Part shown: piece after piece, positions 1 through 5,810 of the stretch | Numbering within the stretch: position 1 is the stretch's first letter | Layout of the letters: each line of letters opens with the position of its first letter | From: an uncultured Rhodovulum sp. | Lineage (GTDB): Bacteria > Pseudomonadota > Alphaproteobacteria > Rhodobacterales > Rhodobacteraceae | Reading direction: 5' to 3' | DNA length: 6,600 nucleotides | NCBI GenBank assembly: GCA_946221765.1 | Contig: CAMIMK010000178.1 | Coordinates: 1 to 6,600 of the forward strand | The notes under the pieces: model-generated | Database searches by the model: none | Told to the model about the DNA's origin: nothing | What the model saw: only the letters and a program-made list of their open reading frames with translations | Position numbers and translations under genes: made by a program

Positions 1-21
1 AGGGCGCGGTCATCGCGCCCT
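1..21 (-). terminator. Hairpin across the metI stop codon, possible operon terminator
   Basis: Positions 1-8 (AGGGCGCG) and 14-21 (CGCGCCCT) form a perfect 8-bp inverted repeat with a 5-nt loop. The metI stop codon (10-12) lies in the loop and 3' arm, so the hairpin sits exactly where the metQNI transcript would end. A T-tract would lie left of position 1, outside the window, so whether it is an intrinsic terminator cannot be decided here. GC-rich DNA makes such stems easily, and the 5' arm also encodes the last residues of MetI. Confidence 0.4.
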
Positions 22-663
22 CAGCCAGCGCACGGCGCCGTCGCCCGCGACCTGCACCGCGCAGACGAGCGCGATCAGGATCGCGATCACCACCGCCATG
101 ACCGTGGTGTCGAAGCGCTGGTAGCCGTAGCGGATCGCCACGTCGCCGAGCCCGCCGGCCCCGACCGCCCCCGCCATCGCCGAGGCGCCGATCATCGAGA
201 CGACGGTGATGGTGAGCCCGCCGACGATGCCGGGCAGCGCCTCGGGCAGCAGCACATGGCGCAGGATCTGGGTCCGCCGGCAGCCGATCGACTGCGCCGC
301 CTCGACGAGGCCCGCGTCGACCTCGCGCAGCGACACCTCGGCGATGCGGGCGAAGAACGGCGTGGCGCTGACCGAGAGCGGCACGATCGCCGCCCAGACG
401 CCGATCGTCGTCCCGGTGACGAGCCGGGTCAGCGGGATCAGCGCGACGAGAAGGACGATGAAGGGAACGGCGCGGAAGCCGTTGACGACGGCGCCCACCA
501 CCCGGTTCGCCGCCGGCGCGCGGAAGATGCCGCCGGGGCCGGTCGTCACCAAGAAGAGCGCCAGCGGCAGGCCGCAGAGCACCGCGATCCCGGCCGAGAC
601 CGAGACCATGAACAGCGTGTCGAGCAGCGCCTGCCAGAGGCGGTCAATCATCTGCGGGGTCAT
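10..663 (-). CDS. metI: MetI-type ABC transporter permease
   Basis: This is the inner-membrane permease of a MetNIQ-type importer, 217 aa, the usual MetI length. About five hydrophobic segments are visible (roughly residues 15-40, 55-80, 85-105, 145-170 and 185-207). The cytoplasmic coupling (EAA) loop is intact: E121-A-A, G127 and L139-P140. The C-terminal GAGGLGDVAIRYGYQRF stretch (168-184) is typical of MetI and separates it from other permeases. The ATG at 661-663 is chosen because AAGGTG lies 7 nt upstream of it. A second in-frame ATG at 649-651 (Met5) is possible and would reduce the overlap with metN from 20 to 8 bases. Either way it is translationally coupled to metN and would assemble as a dimer with the MetN dimer. 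Substrate specificity is set by the binding protein, so methionine is the family default and is not proven here. Confidence 0.93.
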   Translation of the reverse strand: MTPQMIDRLWQALLDTLFMVSVSAGIAVLCGLPLALFLVTTGPGGIFRAPAANRVVGAVVNGFRAVPFIVLLVALIPLTRLVTGTTIGVWAAIVPLSVSATPFFARIAEVSLREVDAGLVEAAQSIGCRRTQILRHVLLPEALPGIVGGLTITVVSMIGASAMAGAVGAGGLGDVAIRYGYQRFDTTVMAVVIAILIALVCAVQVAGDGAVRWLRAR

Positions 664-1795
664 AGCCGATCACCTTCGCCTCTCCGCCGGTCGCCAGCGC
701 CAGCCGGGCGGCGACGTCTTCCGGCGCATCCTCGATCCGCGCCAGCAGCCGCCCCACCGCGTGGCCCTGGATCTGCTCGATCCCCGCCTGCACCAGCCGG
801 ATGCGCCCGCCGGCGGCCTGCGCGAGCGCGGCGAGGTCGGGCGTCCGCGCGCCGGCGCAGGTGAGCTCCACCACCGCCGCCGCGCCGGGGCGGGGCCGTG
901 GCACCAGCCGCTCCTCCAGTTCCGACGGCAGGCCGCGGGTGAGCGGCGCGAGGAGCGCGCGCGTCGCCGGATGCCCGGGCCGCCCGAAGACGCGCCAGAC
1001 CGGGCCGGTCTCGGCGATCCGGCCCGTCTCCAGCACCAGCACCCGGTCGCAGATCTCGCGGATCACGCTCATCTCATGGGTGATGAGCACGATGGTCAGC
1101 CCGAGGCGGCGGTTGATGTCGCGCAGCAGCGCGAGGATCGACAGGGTGGTCTCCGGGTCGAGCGCCGAGGTCGCCTCGTCGCAGAGCAGGATCTCGGGGC
1201 GGCTGACGAGGGCGCGGGCGATGCCGACGCGCTGCTTCTGCCCGCCCGAGAGCCGCGCCGGATAGACGTCGCCCTTGCCGCCGAGCCCGACGAGATCCAG
1301 CGCCTTGTCGACACGGGTGCGGATCTCGGCCCGGGGCCGGCCGGCGACGACGAGCGGCAGGGCGACATTCTCGCGCACGGTCTTGGCCGACAGGAGGTTG
1401 AAATGCTGGAAGATCATCCCGATCCGCCGGCGCAGCGCCACGAGCCCGGCCGCGTCGAGCGCTCCGACCGGGACCCCGTCCACCAGCACCCGCCCGGCGG
1501 TCGTCTCCTCCAGGCGGTTGATGGTGCGCAAGAGGCTCGACTTGCCGGCGCCGGAGCGGCCGATGATGCCGAAGATCTCTCCGGGGGCGATCTCGAGGCT
1601 GATGTCCTCCAGCGCGCGGACCTCGCCGGCGGCGGAGGCATAGGTCTTCGACACGCCCTCGAACCGCACCGACCCGATCCGCGCCGGCGCCGGGAAGGCT
1701 TCGGCGCCCGGCGCGCCCGCGGACGCGCCTCTCGCCCCGGCGGACGGTCGCCCGACCTCGGCCGGGGGCGGCCCCTTGAGCGCAAGCGTCGCCAT
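644..1795 (-). CDS. metN: MetN-type methionine ABC transporter ATPase with NIL domain
   Basis: This 383-aa ATPase powers the importer. The ABC motifs are all present: Walker A GRSGAGKSS (79-87), Q-loop Q130, signature LSGGQ (182-186), Walker B ILLCDE (202-207, catalytic E207), D-loop SALD (210-213) and H-loop H240. Residues about 305-380 (VVELTCAG to EAKVIGY) form the C-terminal NIL (ACT-like) domain. In known MetN proteins this domain binds cytoplasmic methionine and shuts off uptake (trans-inhibition), so the same feedback is likely here. The ATG at 1793-1795 overlaps the metQ stop in TGATG, which supports translational coupling and this start. It leaves about 43 Ala/Pro/Gly-rich residues ahead of the usual beginning (VRFEGVSKTY), an unusual extension for the family. 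V44 is a GTG codon and could be an alternative start, although the signal before it is weak. Confidence 0.93.
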   Translation of the reverse strand: MATLALKGPPPAEVGRPSAGARGASAGAPGAEAFPAPARIGSVRFEGVSKTYASAAGEVRALEDISLEIAPGEIFGIIGRSGAGKSSLLRTINRLEETTAGRVLVDGVPVGALDAAGLVALRRRIGMIFQHFNLLSAKTVRENVALPLVVAGRPRAEIRTRVDKALDLVGLGGKGDVYPARLSGGQKQRVGIARALVSRPEILLCDEATSALDPETTLSILALLRDINRRLGLTIVLITHEMSVIREICDRVLVLETGRIAETGPVWRVFGRPGHPATRALLAPLTRGLPSELEERLVPRPRPGAAAVVELTCAGARTPDLAALAQAAGGRIRLVQAGIEQIQGHAVGRLLARIEDAPEDVAARLALATGGEAKVIGYDPADD

Positions 1796-2607
1796 CAGCT
1801 CAGCCACGCCAGGATGTAGAGCTTGTCGCTGTCGGCGAAGGACTTGTGGATCTGGGCCTTCACCGCGTCGGACTGCTGGAAGATCCGGACGAACTTCGCC
1901 ACCGTCGGGTCGTCCTTCCTGTCGGCGCGGGTGACGAAGCTGACGGCGAAGAGCTTGTCCTCCACCCCGCTGTAGAGCAGCCCGCTCGTCGGGTCGAAGG
2001 CGCCGGCGGCGACGATGAAATGCGGATAGCCCTGGGCGAGGTCCACGTCCGGCGTCACCCGCACGAGCTGCGGCCCCTCGACCTCGGTGAATTCCAGGTG
2101 GCGGGGGTTGTCGGTGATGTCGTCGAGCGTGCCGAGGAAGCCGACGTCGTCCTTGAGCGTGATGAGGCCGGCCTTCTGCAGGAGCAGCAGGCCCCGGCCC
2201 TGGTTCACCGGGTCGTTGGCAATCGCCACCGTGCCGCCGTCCGGGATCTCGTCGAAGCTCTTGTGCTTCAGCGAGTAGAGCCCGAGGTTCTGCAGTATGC
2301 CCGCGCCCACGACCGCGAAATCGTAGCCCTTCTCCGTCTCGGCATTCTCCATGAAGGGCCGGTGCTGGAAGAAGTTCACGTCGATGTCGCCCGCGTCGAG
2401 CGCGACATTCGGCGTCGTCCAGTCGCTGAACTCGGTGACCTCGACGTCGATTCCCTCCGCCTTCGCCTCCTCGGCGGCGACATTGACCGCGTCGGCGTAA
2501 GCGCCCGGAACGACACCGATCCTCAGGGTCTCGGCCTCTGCGCCGCCGCCCGCGACGGCGAGCGTGAGGGCCGCGGCGACGCCTGCGAGCACACGGGAAA
2601 ATTTCAT
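1795..2607 (-). CDS. metQ: MetQ/NlpA-family periplasmic substrate-binding protein
   Basis: This 270-aa solute receptor feeds the MetNI transporter. The N-terminus MKFSRVLAGVAAALTLAVAG...AEA is a Sec signal peptide with likely cleavage after about residue 26. There is no cysteine anywhere in the protein, so it has no lipobox and should be soluble in the periplasm, unlike the lipoprotein MetQ/NlpA of enteric bacteria. Family motifs are NFFQHRPFM (78-86) and AIANDPVNQGRG (128-139), followed by the C-lobe DLAQGYPHFIVAAGAFDP (189-206), where many methionine-binding members have an N-G-N-type motif. The start at 2605-2607 is chosen over an in-frame ATG 21 bases upstream. GGAGG lies 8 nt before it, and the signal peptide begins there directly. 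It is the first gene of metQNI and faces metY across a shared regulatory region. Methionine is the default ligand, but a related sulfur compound is possible. Confidence 0.92.
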   Translation of the reverse strand: MKFSRVLAGVAAALTLAVAGGGAEAETLRIGVVPGAYADAVNVAAEEAKAEGIDVEVTEFSDWTTPNVALDAGDIDVNFFQHRPFMENAETEKGYDFAVVGAGILQNLGLYSLKHKSFDEIPDGGTVAIANDPVNQGRGLLLLQKAGLITLKDDVGFLGTLDDITDNPRHLEFTEVEGPQLVRVTPDVDLAQGYPHFIVAAGAFDPTSGLLYSGVEDKLFAVSFVTRADRKDDPTVAKFVRIFQQSDAVKAQIHKSFADSDKLYILAWLS

Positions 2608-2637
2608 GACACTGGCCTCCGCCAACACGACTTACCT

Positions 2638-2671
2638 GATAGTGTTTATCGTTAATATCTGGCGTTCGCAA
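2638..2671 (-). promoter_or_regulatory. Candidate metQ promoter and operator-like dyad
   Basis: On the minus strand TTGCGA (2671-2666) and TAAACA (2648-2643) are 17 bp apart and would place transcription start near 2636, about 28 nt before the metQ start. The match is modest: 4 of 6 bases at -35 and 3 of 6 at -10. The same AT-rich island contains the dyad GATAgtgttTATC (2638-2650), with a further TATC at 2656-2659. This is a layout compatible with a LysR-type sulfur regulator such as CysB, but too short to prove one. It could also serve metY in the other direction. Confidence 0.3.
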
Positions 2672-2847
2672 CCACGGAAGGAACTTGCCCAAGGCCATCG
2701 CGTCCGGCCGATGATGGCTTTTGTGAAGCCGCCGGACCGGCACGCGGCGGGCTCGGCGTTGCACTGCGAGGTGACGCCGTGCCTGGGGGCCGCCCGCGCC
2801 GATTCGCCAAAGGACCGGCTCGATGCCGGCCGCGGGTCCGCCGGTCC

Positions 2848-2892
2848 CGGGGAGGGAAAGGCCGCACTCCCCGAGGCCCGTTCCGGGGAGTG
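2848..2892 (+). promoter_or_regulatory. Alternative-hairpin element in the metY leader
   Basis: Three segments can pair in two exclusive ways. CTCCCCG (2867-2873) can pair with the upstream CGGGGAG (2848-2854). As part of the longer CACTCCCCG (2865-2873), it can instead pair with the downstream CGGGGAGTG (2884-2892), giving a perfect 9-bp stem with a 10-nt loop. The downstream arm contains GGGGAG (2885-2890), the likely ribosome-binding site of the 17-codon ORF that follows. A fourth segment, CCCCGG (2906-2911), can pair with CCGGGG (2883-2888). The pairings are exact in sequence; an attenuator or translational-switch role is inference. No T-tract follows the stem, which argues against a simple intrinsic terminator. 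Confidence 0.4.
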
Positions 2893-2899
2893 TCCTTCC

Positions 2900-2953
2900 A
2901 TGAAGCCCCGGAAAAAGACGATGGATAGGGTCGTGATTTTCCTGCCATCCTGA
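2900..2953 (+). CDS. Possible 17-aa leader peptide upstream of metY
   Basis: The short ORF reads MKPRKKTMDRVVIFLPS and stops. It begins 9 nt after GGGGAG (2885-2890), which lies in the 3' arm of the 9-bp hairpin, and it ends 28 bases before the metY start. Its TGA stop (2951-2953) overlaps the 5' arm of a small hairpin before the metY ribosome-binding site, so translating it could change access to metY. The peptide is basic then hydrophobic, with two Met and no Cys; it has no run of codons that would clearly sense an amino acid. Short ORFs arise by chance, so without conservation this remains a candidate only. Confidence 0.25.
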   Translation: MKPRKKTMDRVVIFLPS

Positions 2954-2966
2954 GGCAACCACAGGA
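2948..2966 (+). repeat. Small hairpin just before the metY ribosome-binding site
   Basis: TCCTG (2948-2952) and CAGGA (2962-2966) form a 5-bp inverted repeat with a 9-nt loop. It ends two bases before the metY ribosome-binding site AAGGA (2968-2972). Its position, overlapping the stop codon of the short upstream ORF, makes it a plausible part of a translational control element. A stem this short is expected by chance fairly often. Confidence 0.3.
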
Positions 2967-2981
2967 CAAGGATCCCGGCAC

Positions 2982-4298
2982 ATGGCCTCGACCAGCCTTC
3001 ACCCCGAAACCCTCGCGCTCCACGGCGGCAGCTGGCGGTCGGACCCGACCACCGGCGCGGTGGCGGTGCCGATCTACCAGAACACCTCGTTCCAGTTCGA
3101 GGACACCGCCCACGCTGCCCGCCTCTTCGCCCTGGAGGAGATCGGACAGGTCTATACCCGCATCAAGAACCCGACCCAGGACGTCTTCGAGGAACGGCTC
3201 GCCGCGCTCGAAGGCGGCGCCGCGGCGCTGGCGCTCGCCTCGGGGCAGGCGGCGACCTTCATCGCGCTCACCAACATCGCCCGGGCCGGCGACAACATCG
3301 TCGCCTCGACCGATCTCTATGGCGGCACGGTGACGCTCCTGTCCCAGACGCTGCAGCAGTTCGGGATCGAGGTCCGCTTCGTCGGCCATGACGACCCGGA
3401 GAACTTCGCCCGGGACACCGACGACCGCACCCGCGCCTGGTTCGGCGAGACGCTGCCGAACCCGAAGCTGGAAGTCTTCCCGATCGCCGAGGTCGCGGCG
3501 CTGGGGCGCAGGCTCGGCGTGCCGCTCATCCTCGACAATACCGCCGCGCCGCTCCTCGCCCGGCCGCTCCAGCATGGCGCGGTGGTCGTCTACTCCACCA
3601 CGAAATACATCGGCGGCCACGGCACCGCGATCGGCGGCGCCATCGTCGACGGCGGCACTTTCGACTGGGAGGCCCATGCCGACCGCTTCCCGCTGCTGAC
3701 CGAGCCCGACGCCGCCTATCATGGTGCGATCTGGACCGAGGCGGCGAAGCCGCTCGGCCCGATTGCCTTCGCGCTGCGCGCGCGGGTCAAGCTCCTGCGC
3801 GACATCGGCGCGGCGGTGGCGCCGCAGAACGCCTTCCTGTTCATCCAGGGGCTCGAAACCCTGCCGCTGCGCATCCGCCAGCACACCGAGAACGCGGCGA
3901 AGGTGGCCGACTTCCTGAACGGCCACCCGCTCGTCACCCGGACGATCTTCCCCGGACTCCAGACCGGCGAGACCCGCCGGCGCGCCGATGCCTACCTGTC
4001 CGGCGGCTATGGCGCCCTCGTCGGCTTCGAGCTCGAAGGCGGGGTCGCGGCGGGGCGCGCCTTCATCGACGCGCTCGGCCTGTTCCACCATGTCGCCAAT
4101 ATCGGCGACGCGCGGTCGCTGGCGATCCATCCCGCCTCGACGACCCATCAGCAGCTCTCGCCGGCCGAGCAGCTCGCCGCGGGCGTAACACCGGGCTACA
4201 TCCGCCTGTCGGTCGGGATCGAGCACCCGGACGACATCATCGCCGATCTGCGCCAGGCGCTCGACGCGGCCGCCGCGACCGTCCGCGCCGCAGCCTGA
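2982..4298 (+). CDS. metY: O-acetylhomoserine sulfhydrylase (MetY family, PLP enzyme)
   Basis: A 438-aa cytoplasmic enzyme of the Cys/Met-metabolism PLP family. MetY enzymes join O-acetylhomoserine with sulfide to form homocysteine, and many also accept methanethiol to form methionine directly. Visible motifs are YTRIKNPT (58-65, phosphate-binding Y59 and R61 from the partner subunit), ASGQAA (86-91), DLYGGT (111-116, stacking Y113), LDNT (184-187, D185 pairing with the pyridine nitrogen), STTKYIGGHG (205-214, Schiff-base K208) and DARSLAIHPASTTH (376-389, substrate carboxylate R378 region). Length and the YHGAIW/NAFLFIQGLETL segments fit MetY rather than the shorter MetB/MetC/MetZ proteins. 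The loop after D185 reads DNTAAPLLARP where typical MetY has DNTFATPYLCRP, one residue shorter. The start is fixed by AAGGA 9 nt upstream. It heads the plus-strand arm, opposite the methionine-type importer, which fits sulfur assimilation. Cysteine synthesis from O-acetylserine is an alternative activity. Confidence 0.92.
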   Translation: MASTSLHPETLALHGGSWRSDPTTGAVAVPIYQNTSFQFEDTAHAARLFALEEIGQVYTRIKNPTQDVFEERLAALEGGAAALALASGQAATFIALTNIARAGDNIVASTDLYGGTVTLLSQTLQQFGIEVRFVGHDDPENFARDTDDRTRAWFGETLPNPKLEVFPIAEVAALGRRLGVPLILDNTAAPLLARPLQHGAVVVYSTTKYIGGHGTAIGGAIVDGGTFDWEAHADRFPLLTEPDAAYHGAIWTEAAKPLGPIAFALRARVKLLRDIGAAVAPQNAFLFIQGLETLPLRIRQHTENAAKVADFLNGHPLVTRTIFPGLQTGETRRRADAYLSGGYGALVGFELEGGVAAGRAFIDALGLFHHVANIGDARSLAIHPASTTHQQLSPAEQLAAGVTPGYIRLSVGIEHPDDIIADLRQALDAAAATVRAAA

Positions 4299-4305
4299 GC
4301 AGAAC

Positions 4306-4345
4306 CGGACCGGCGCGGCCTCTCCTCCCTGGGCCCGCCGGTCCG
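4306..4345 (+). repeat. Strong hairpin between metY and the oxygenase gene
   Basis: CGGACCGGCG (4306-4315) and CGCCGGTCCG (4336-4345) form a perfect 10-bp stem. After a one-base bulge it continues with GGCC/GGCC (4317-4320/4332-4335), giving 14 bp around an 11-nt loop (TCTCCTCCCTG). It fills most of the 62-bp gap and stops 4 bases before the ribosome-binding site GGAG (4350-4353) of the next gene; the CTCC in the loop could also pair with that GGAG. There is no T-tract, so a partial terminator, an RNA-stabilising or processing stem, or a translation modulator are all possible. Confidence 0.5.
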
Positions 4346-4360
4346 TCATGGAGCAACCAG

Positions 4361-5380
4361 ATGACCACCGCCCAACTGCCTGTCCTCGATGCGGCCCGCT
4401 TCCATGGCGCTGCGGACGAGCGCGCCGCCTTCGTCGCCGACCTGCGCACCATCCTGCATGACCATGGCTTCTTCTACCTGACCGGCCATGGGGTGCCGCA
4501 GGAACTGATCGACCGCCTGGTCGCGGCGTCACAAAGGTTCTTCGCGCTGCCCCTGGAGGAGAAGCTGAAGATCGAGATGGTGCGGTCGCCGCACTTTCGC
4601 GGCTACAACCGGGCCGGCTACGAGCGGACGCGCGGCGCGCAGGACTGGCGCGAGCAGATCGACTTCAACACCGAGGGCGCGCCGCACGACCTCGGCCCGG
4701 AGACGCCGGGCTGGAAGCGGCTCCACGGCCCGAACCAGTGGCCGGAGGCGGTGCCCGAGCTCCGGGAAATCGTGCTCGACTATCAGGCGCGGGTGACGGC
4801 GCTCGGCATCGACCTGCTGAAGGCGATCGCCCTGGCGCTGCACCAGCCGGAGGACGCCTTCGCCGCGATCTACGAGCCCCAGCCGACACAGCTGCTGAAG
4901 CTCATCCGCTACCCCGGCCGCGACGTGGCCGAGACCGACCAGGGCGTCGGCGCCCACAAGGACGGCGGGCTCGTCACCATCCTGCTGCAGCACGAGGTGC
5001 CGGGCCTCCGGGTGCAGACCCTCGACGGGGTGTGGATCGACGCGCCACCGATCCCCGGCACCTTCGTCATCAACACCGGCGAGCTTCTGGAACTCGCGAC
5101 CAACGGCTTCGTCCGGGCCGATGTCCACGACGTCGTGGCGCCCCCGGCGGGGGTCGAGCGCCTGTCCTTCGCCTTCTTCCTCGGCGCGCGCTACGACGCG
5201 ACCATCCCGCTCCTGCCGCTCCCGGACGATCTCCGCGCCGGCGAGCGCGGACTGACGGTGGACCCGCTGAACCCGATGTTCCGGAACGTCGGCATCAACC
5301 ACCTGAAGAGCCGCCTGCGCTCCCACCCCGACGTTGCCGCCGCCCACCATCCGGACCTCGTCGCGGAAATCCTCGGCTGA
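4361..5380 (+). CDS. 2-oxoglutarate/Fe(II) oxygenase, isopenicillin N synthase-like
   Basis: A 339-aa non-heme iron oxygenase. The N-terminal DIOX_N-type part is clear: LPVLDAARF, then HDHGFFYLTGHGVP (33-46) and FFALPLEEKLK (60-70). The double-stranded beta-helix core carries the iron triad H199-x-D201 (GAHKDGGLVTILLQ) and H256 (VRADVHDVVAPP), plus R267-x-S269 (RLSFAFF), which binds the 2-oxoglutarate carboxylate. All key residues are intact, so an active enzyme is expected. Such enzymes hydroxylate, desaturate or cyclise small molecules, consuming O2 and usually 2-oxoglutarate; isopenicillin N synthase itself needs no 2-oxoglutarate. The start is supported by GGAG 7 nt upstream. It follows metY by 62 bp on the same strand and is probably co-transcribed, which suggests a substrate from sulfur or amino acid metabolism. 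It is not a TauD-type sulfonate dioxygenase by sequence style. The exact substrate cannot be told; beta-lactam synthesis is not implied. Confidence 0.9.
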   Translation: MTTAQLPVLDAARFHGAADERAAFVADLRTILHDHGFFYLTGHGVPQELIDRLVAASQRFFALPLEEKLKIEMVRSPHFRGYNRAGYERTRGAQDWREQIDFNTEGAPHDLGPETPGWKRLHGPNQWPEAVPELREIVLDYQARVTALGIDLLKAIALALHQPEDAFAAIYEPQPTQLLKLIRYPGRDVAETDQGVGAHKDGGLVTILLQHEVPGLRVQTLDGVWIDAPPIPGTFVINTGELLELATNGFVRADVHDVVAPPAGVERLSFAFFLGARYDATIPLLPLPDDLRAGERGLTVDPLNPMFRNVGINHLKSRLRSHPDVAAAHHPDLVAEILG

Positions 5381-5391
5381 CCGCGGGCCCG

Positions 5392-5424
5392 CCCCCCGCC
5401 TGTGACCCTTCGGCAGGCGGGGGG
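5392..5424 (+). terminator. GC-rich hairpin after the oxygenase gene
   Basis: CCCCCCGCCTG (5392-5402) and CAGGCGGGGGG (5414-5424) form a perfect 11-bp stem with an 11-nt loop, starting 12 bases after the oxygenase stop codon. The G-run continues to 5427. It has the position and strength of a terminator for the metY-oxygenase unit but lacks a T-tract, so termination may be weak or Rho-assisted. It ends the operon if the downstream monooxygenase has its own promoter, as the long gap and AT-rich patch suggest. Confidence 0.55.
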
Positions 5425-5810
5425 GGGATGGGAGACGGACGGGCGTTCGGTCAGGAAAGCCTCTCCTCGTGCCCCTGAAGCCCCGATCGCCCGCCAGATT
5501 CCAAAGGGATGGCCCGGCGATCGGAGTGGGCGGTCGGGCGCGCCCCGTATTCCGAAGCCGCCCTGCCGTTCGAGACGGCACCTCCCACGCTCGACGTGCA
5601 TTTCCCCGCGGCGCCCCGCCGGCTGGCGTTGCGCGCCTCATCCCTGGACACGAGGGCGCCCGGTACCGATGCGCGGGTCTCGCCAGGATGCGCGGCGCCT
5701 CGACCGTCCCCGTCCGGCCCTCGCGACTCGGTCCCGAGGCGCCCCGGCTGTGGGGCGGATTCTTCCACGGCTTGGCCGCAGGGGAGAATGCCGCCCTCCG
5801 GATGGTTTGG
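5425..5810. other. Non-coding GC-rich gap with several inverted repeats
   Basis: No credible gene was found in this stretch. The open frames that cross it have Arg/Pro/Gly-rich low-complexity translations and no recognisable domain, and no tRNA or insertion sequence was seen. Besides the long hairpin at 5483-5524 it holds the palindrome GGGCGCGCCC (5536-5545), TGCCGTtcgagACGGCA (5564-5580), CTCGG/CCGAG (5727-5731/5734-5738) and CGCCCC/GGGGCG (5740-5745/5752-5757). Many short stems are expected at this GC content. The stretch is unusually long compared with the other spacings in the window and may be an old insertion scar, an unrecognised small RNA, or simply a spacer. Confidence 0.5.
5483..5524. 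repeat. Long imperfect hairpin in the oxygenase-monooxygenase gap
   Basis: CCGATCGCC (5483-5491) and GGCGATCGG (5516-5524) are a perfect 9-bp inverted repeat. Inside it the pairing continues with GCC/GGC (5493-5495/5511-5513) and ATTCC/GGGAT (5498-5502/5506-5510, with one G-T pair) around an AAA loop, giving about 17 pairs within 42 bases. Such a nested stem could be a small-RNA or REP-like repeat or a bidirectional terminator remnant. Only one copy is seen in this window and no T-tract follows on either strand, so its role is unknown. Confidence 0.45.

Larger units (their letters stand above)
2608..2981. promoter_or_regulatory. Divergent metQ/metY intergenic region, rich in inverted repeats
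   Basis: This 374-bp stretch separates the divergent metQ and metY genes and must hold both promoters. An AT-rich island at about 2637-2660 lies close to metQ. From there to metY the DNA is GC-rich with several stems. These are GTCCGGC/GCCGGAC (2702-2708/2731-2737) enclosing GGCTT/AAGCC (2716-2720/2726-2730), GGCGT/ACGCC (2755-2759/2774-2778), CCGGC/GCCGG (2815-2819/2825-2829), and the hairpins listed separately at 2848-2892 and 2948-2966. If metY is transcribed from the AT-rich island, its leader would be about 300 nt long and heavily structured. No riboswitch family was recognised; in particular the GCTAAA core expected of a SAM-II element was not found. Confidence 0.6.

Noticed and set aside
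206..1819. Plus-strand open frame of 537 codons opposite metI and metN.
   Set aside because: It is antisense to two intact, motif-complete transporter genes and its translation is Arg/Ala/Gly/Asp-rich with no domain. Long antisense frames are usual in high-GC DNA.
1795..2628. Longer metQ start 21 bases upstream of the chosen one.
   Set aside because: It would place MLAEASV ahead of a signal peptide that already begins MKFSRVL, and the GGAGG signal is 8 nt before the shorter start.
2608..2981. SAM-II, SAM/SAH or other known methionine-related riboswitch upstream of metY or metQ.
   Set aside because: The core bases recalled for these classes, such as GCTAAA, are not present; the stems seen do not match a class that could be named. 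A covariance-model scan would settle it.
2652..4532. Minus-strand open frame of 626 codons opposite metY.
   Set aside because: It mirrors the complete metY gene, has low-complexity composition and runs through the divergent intergenic region; no family resemblance.
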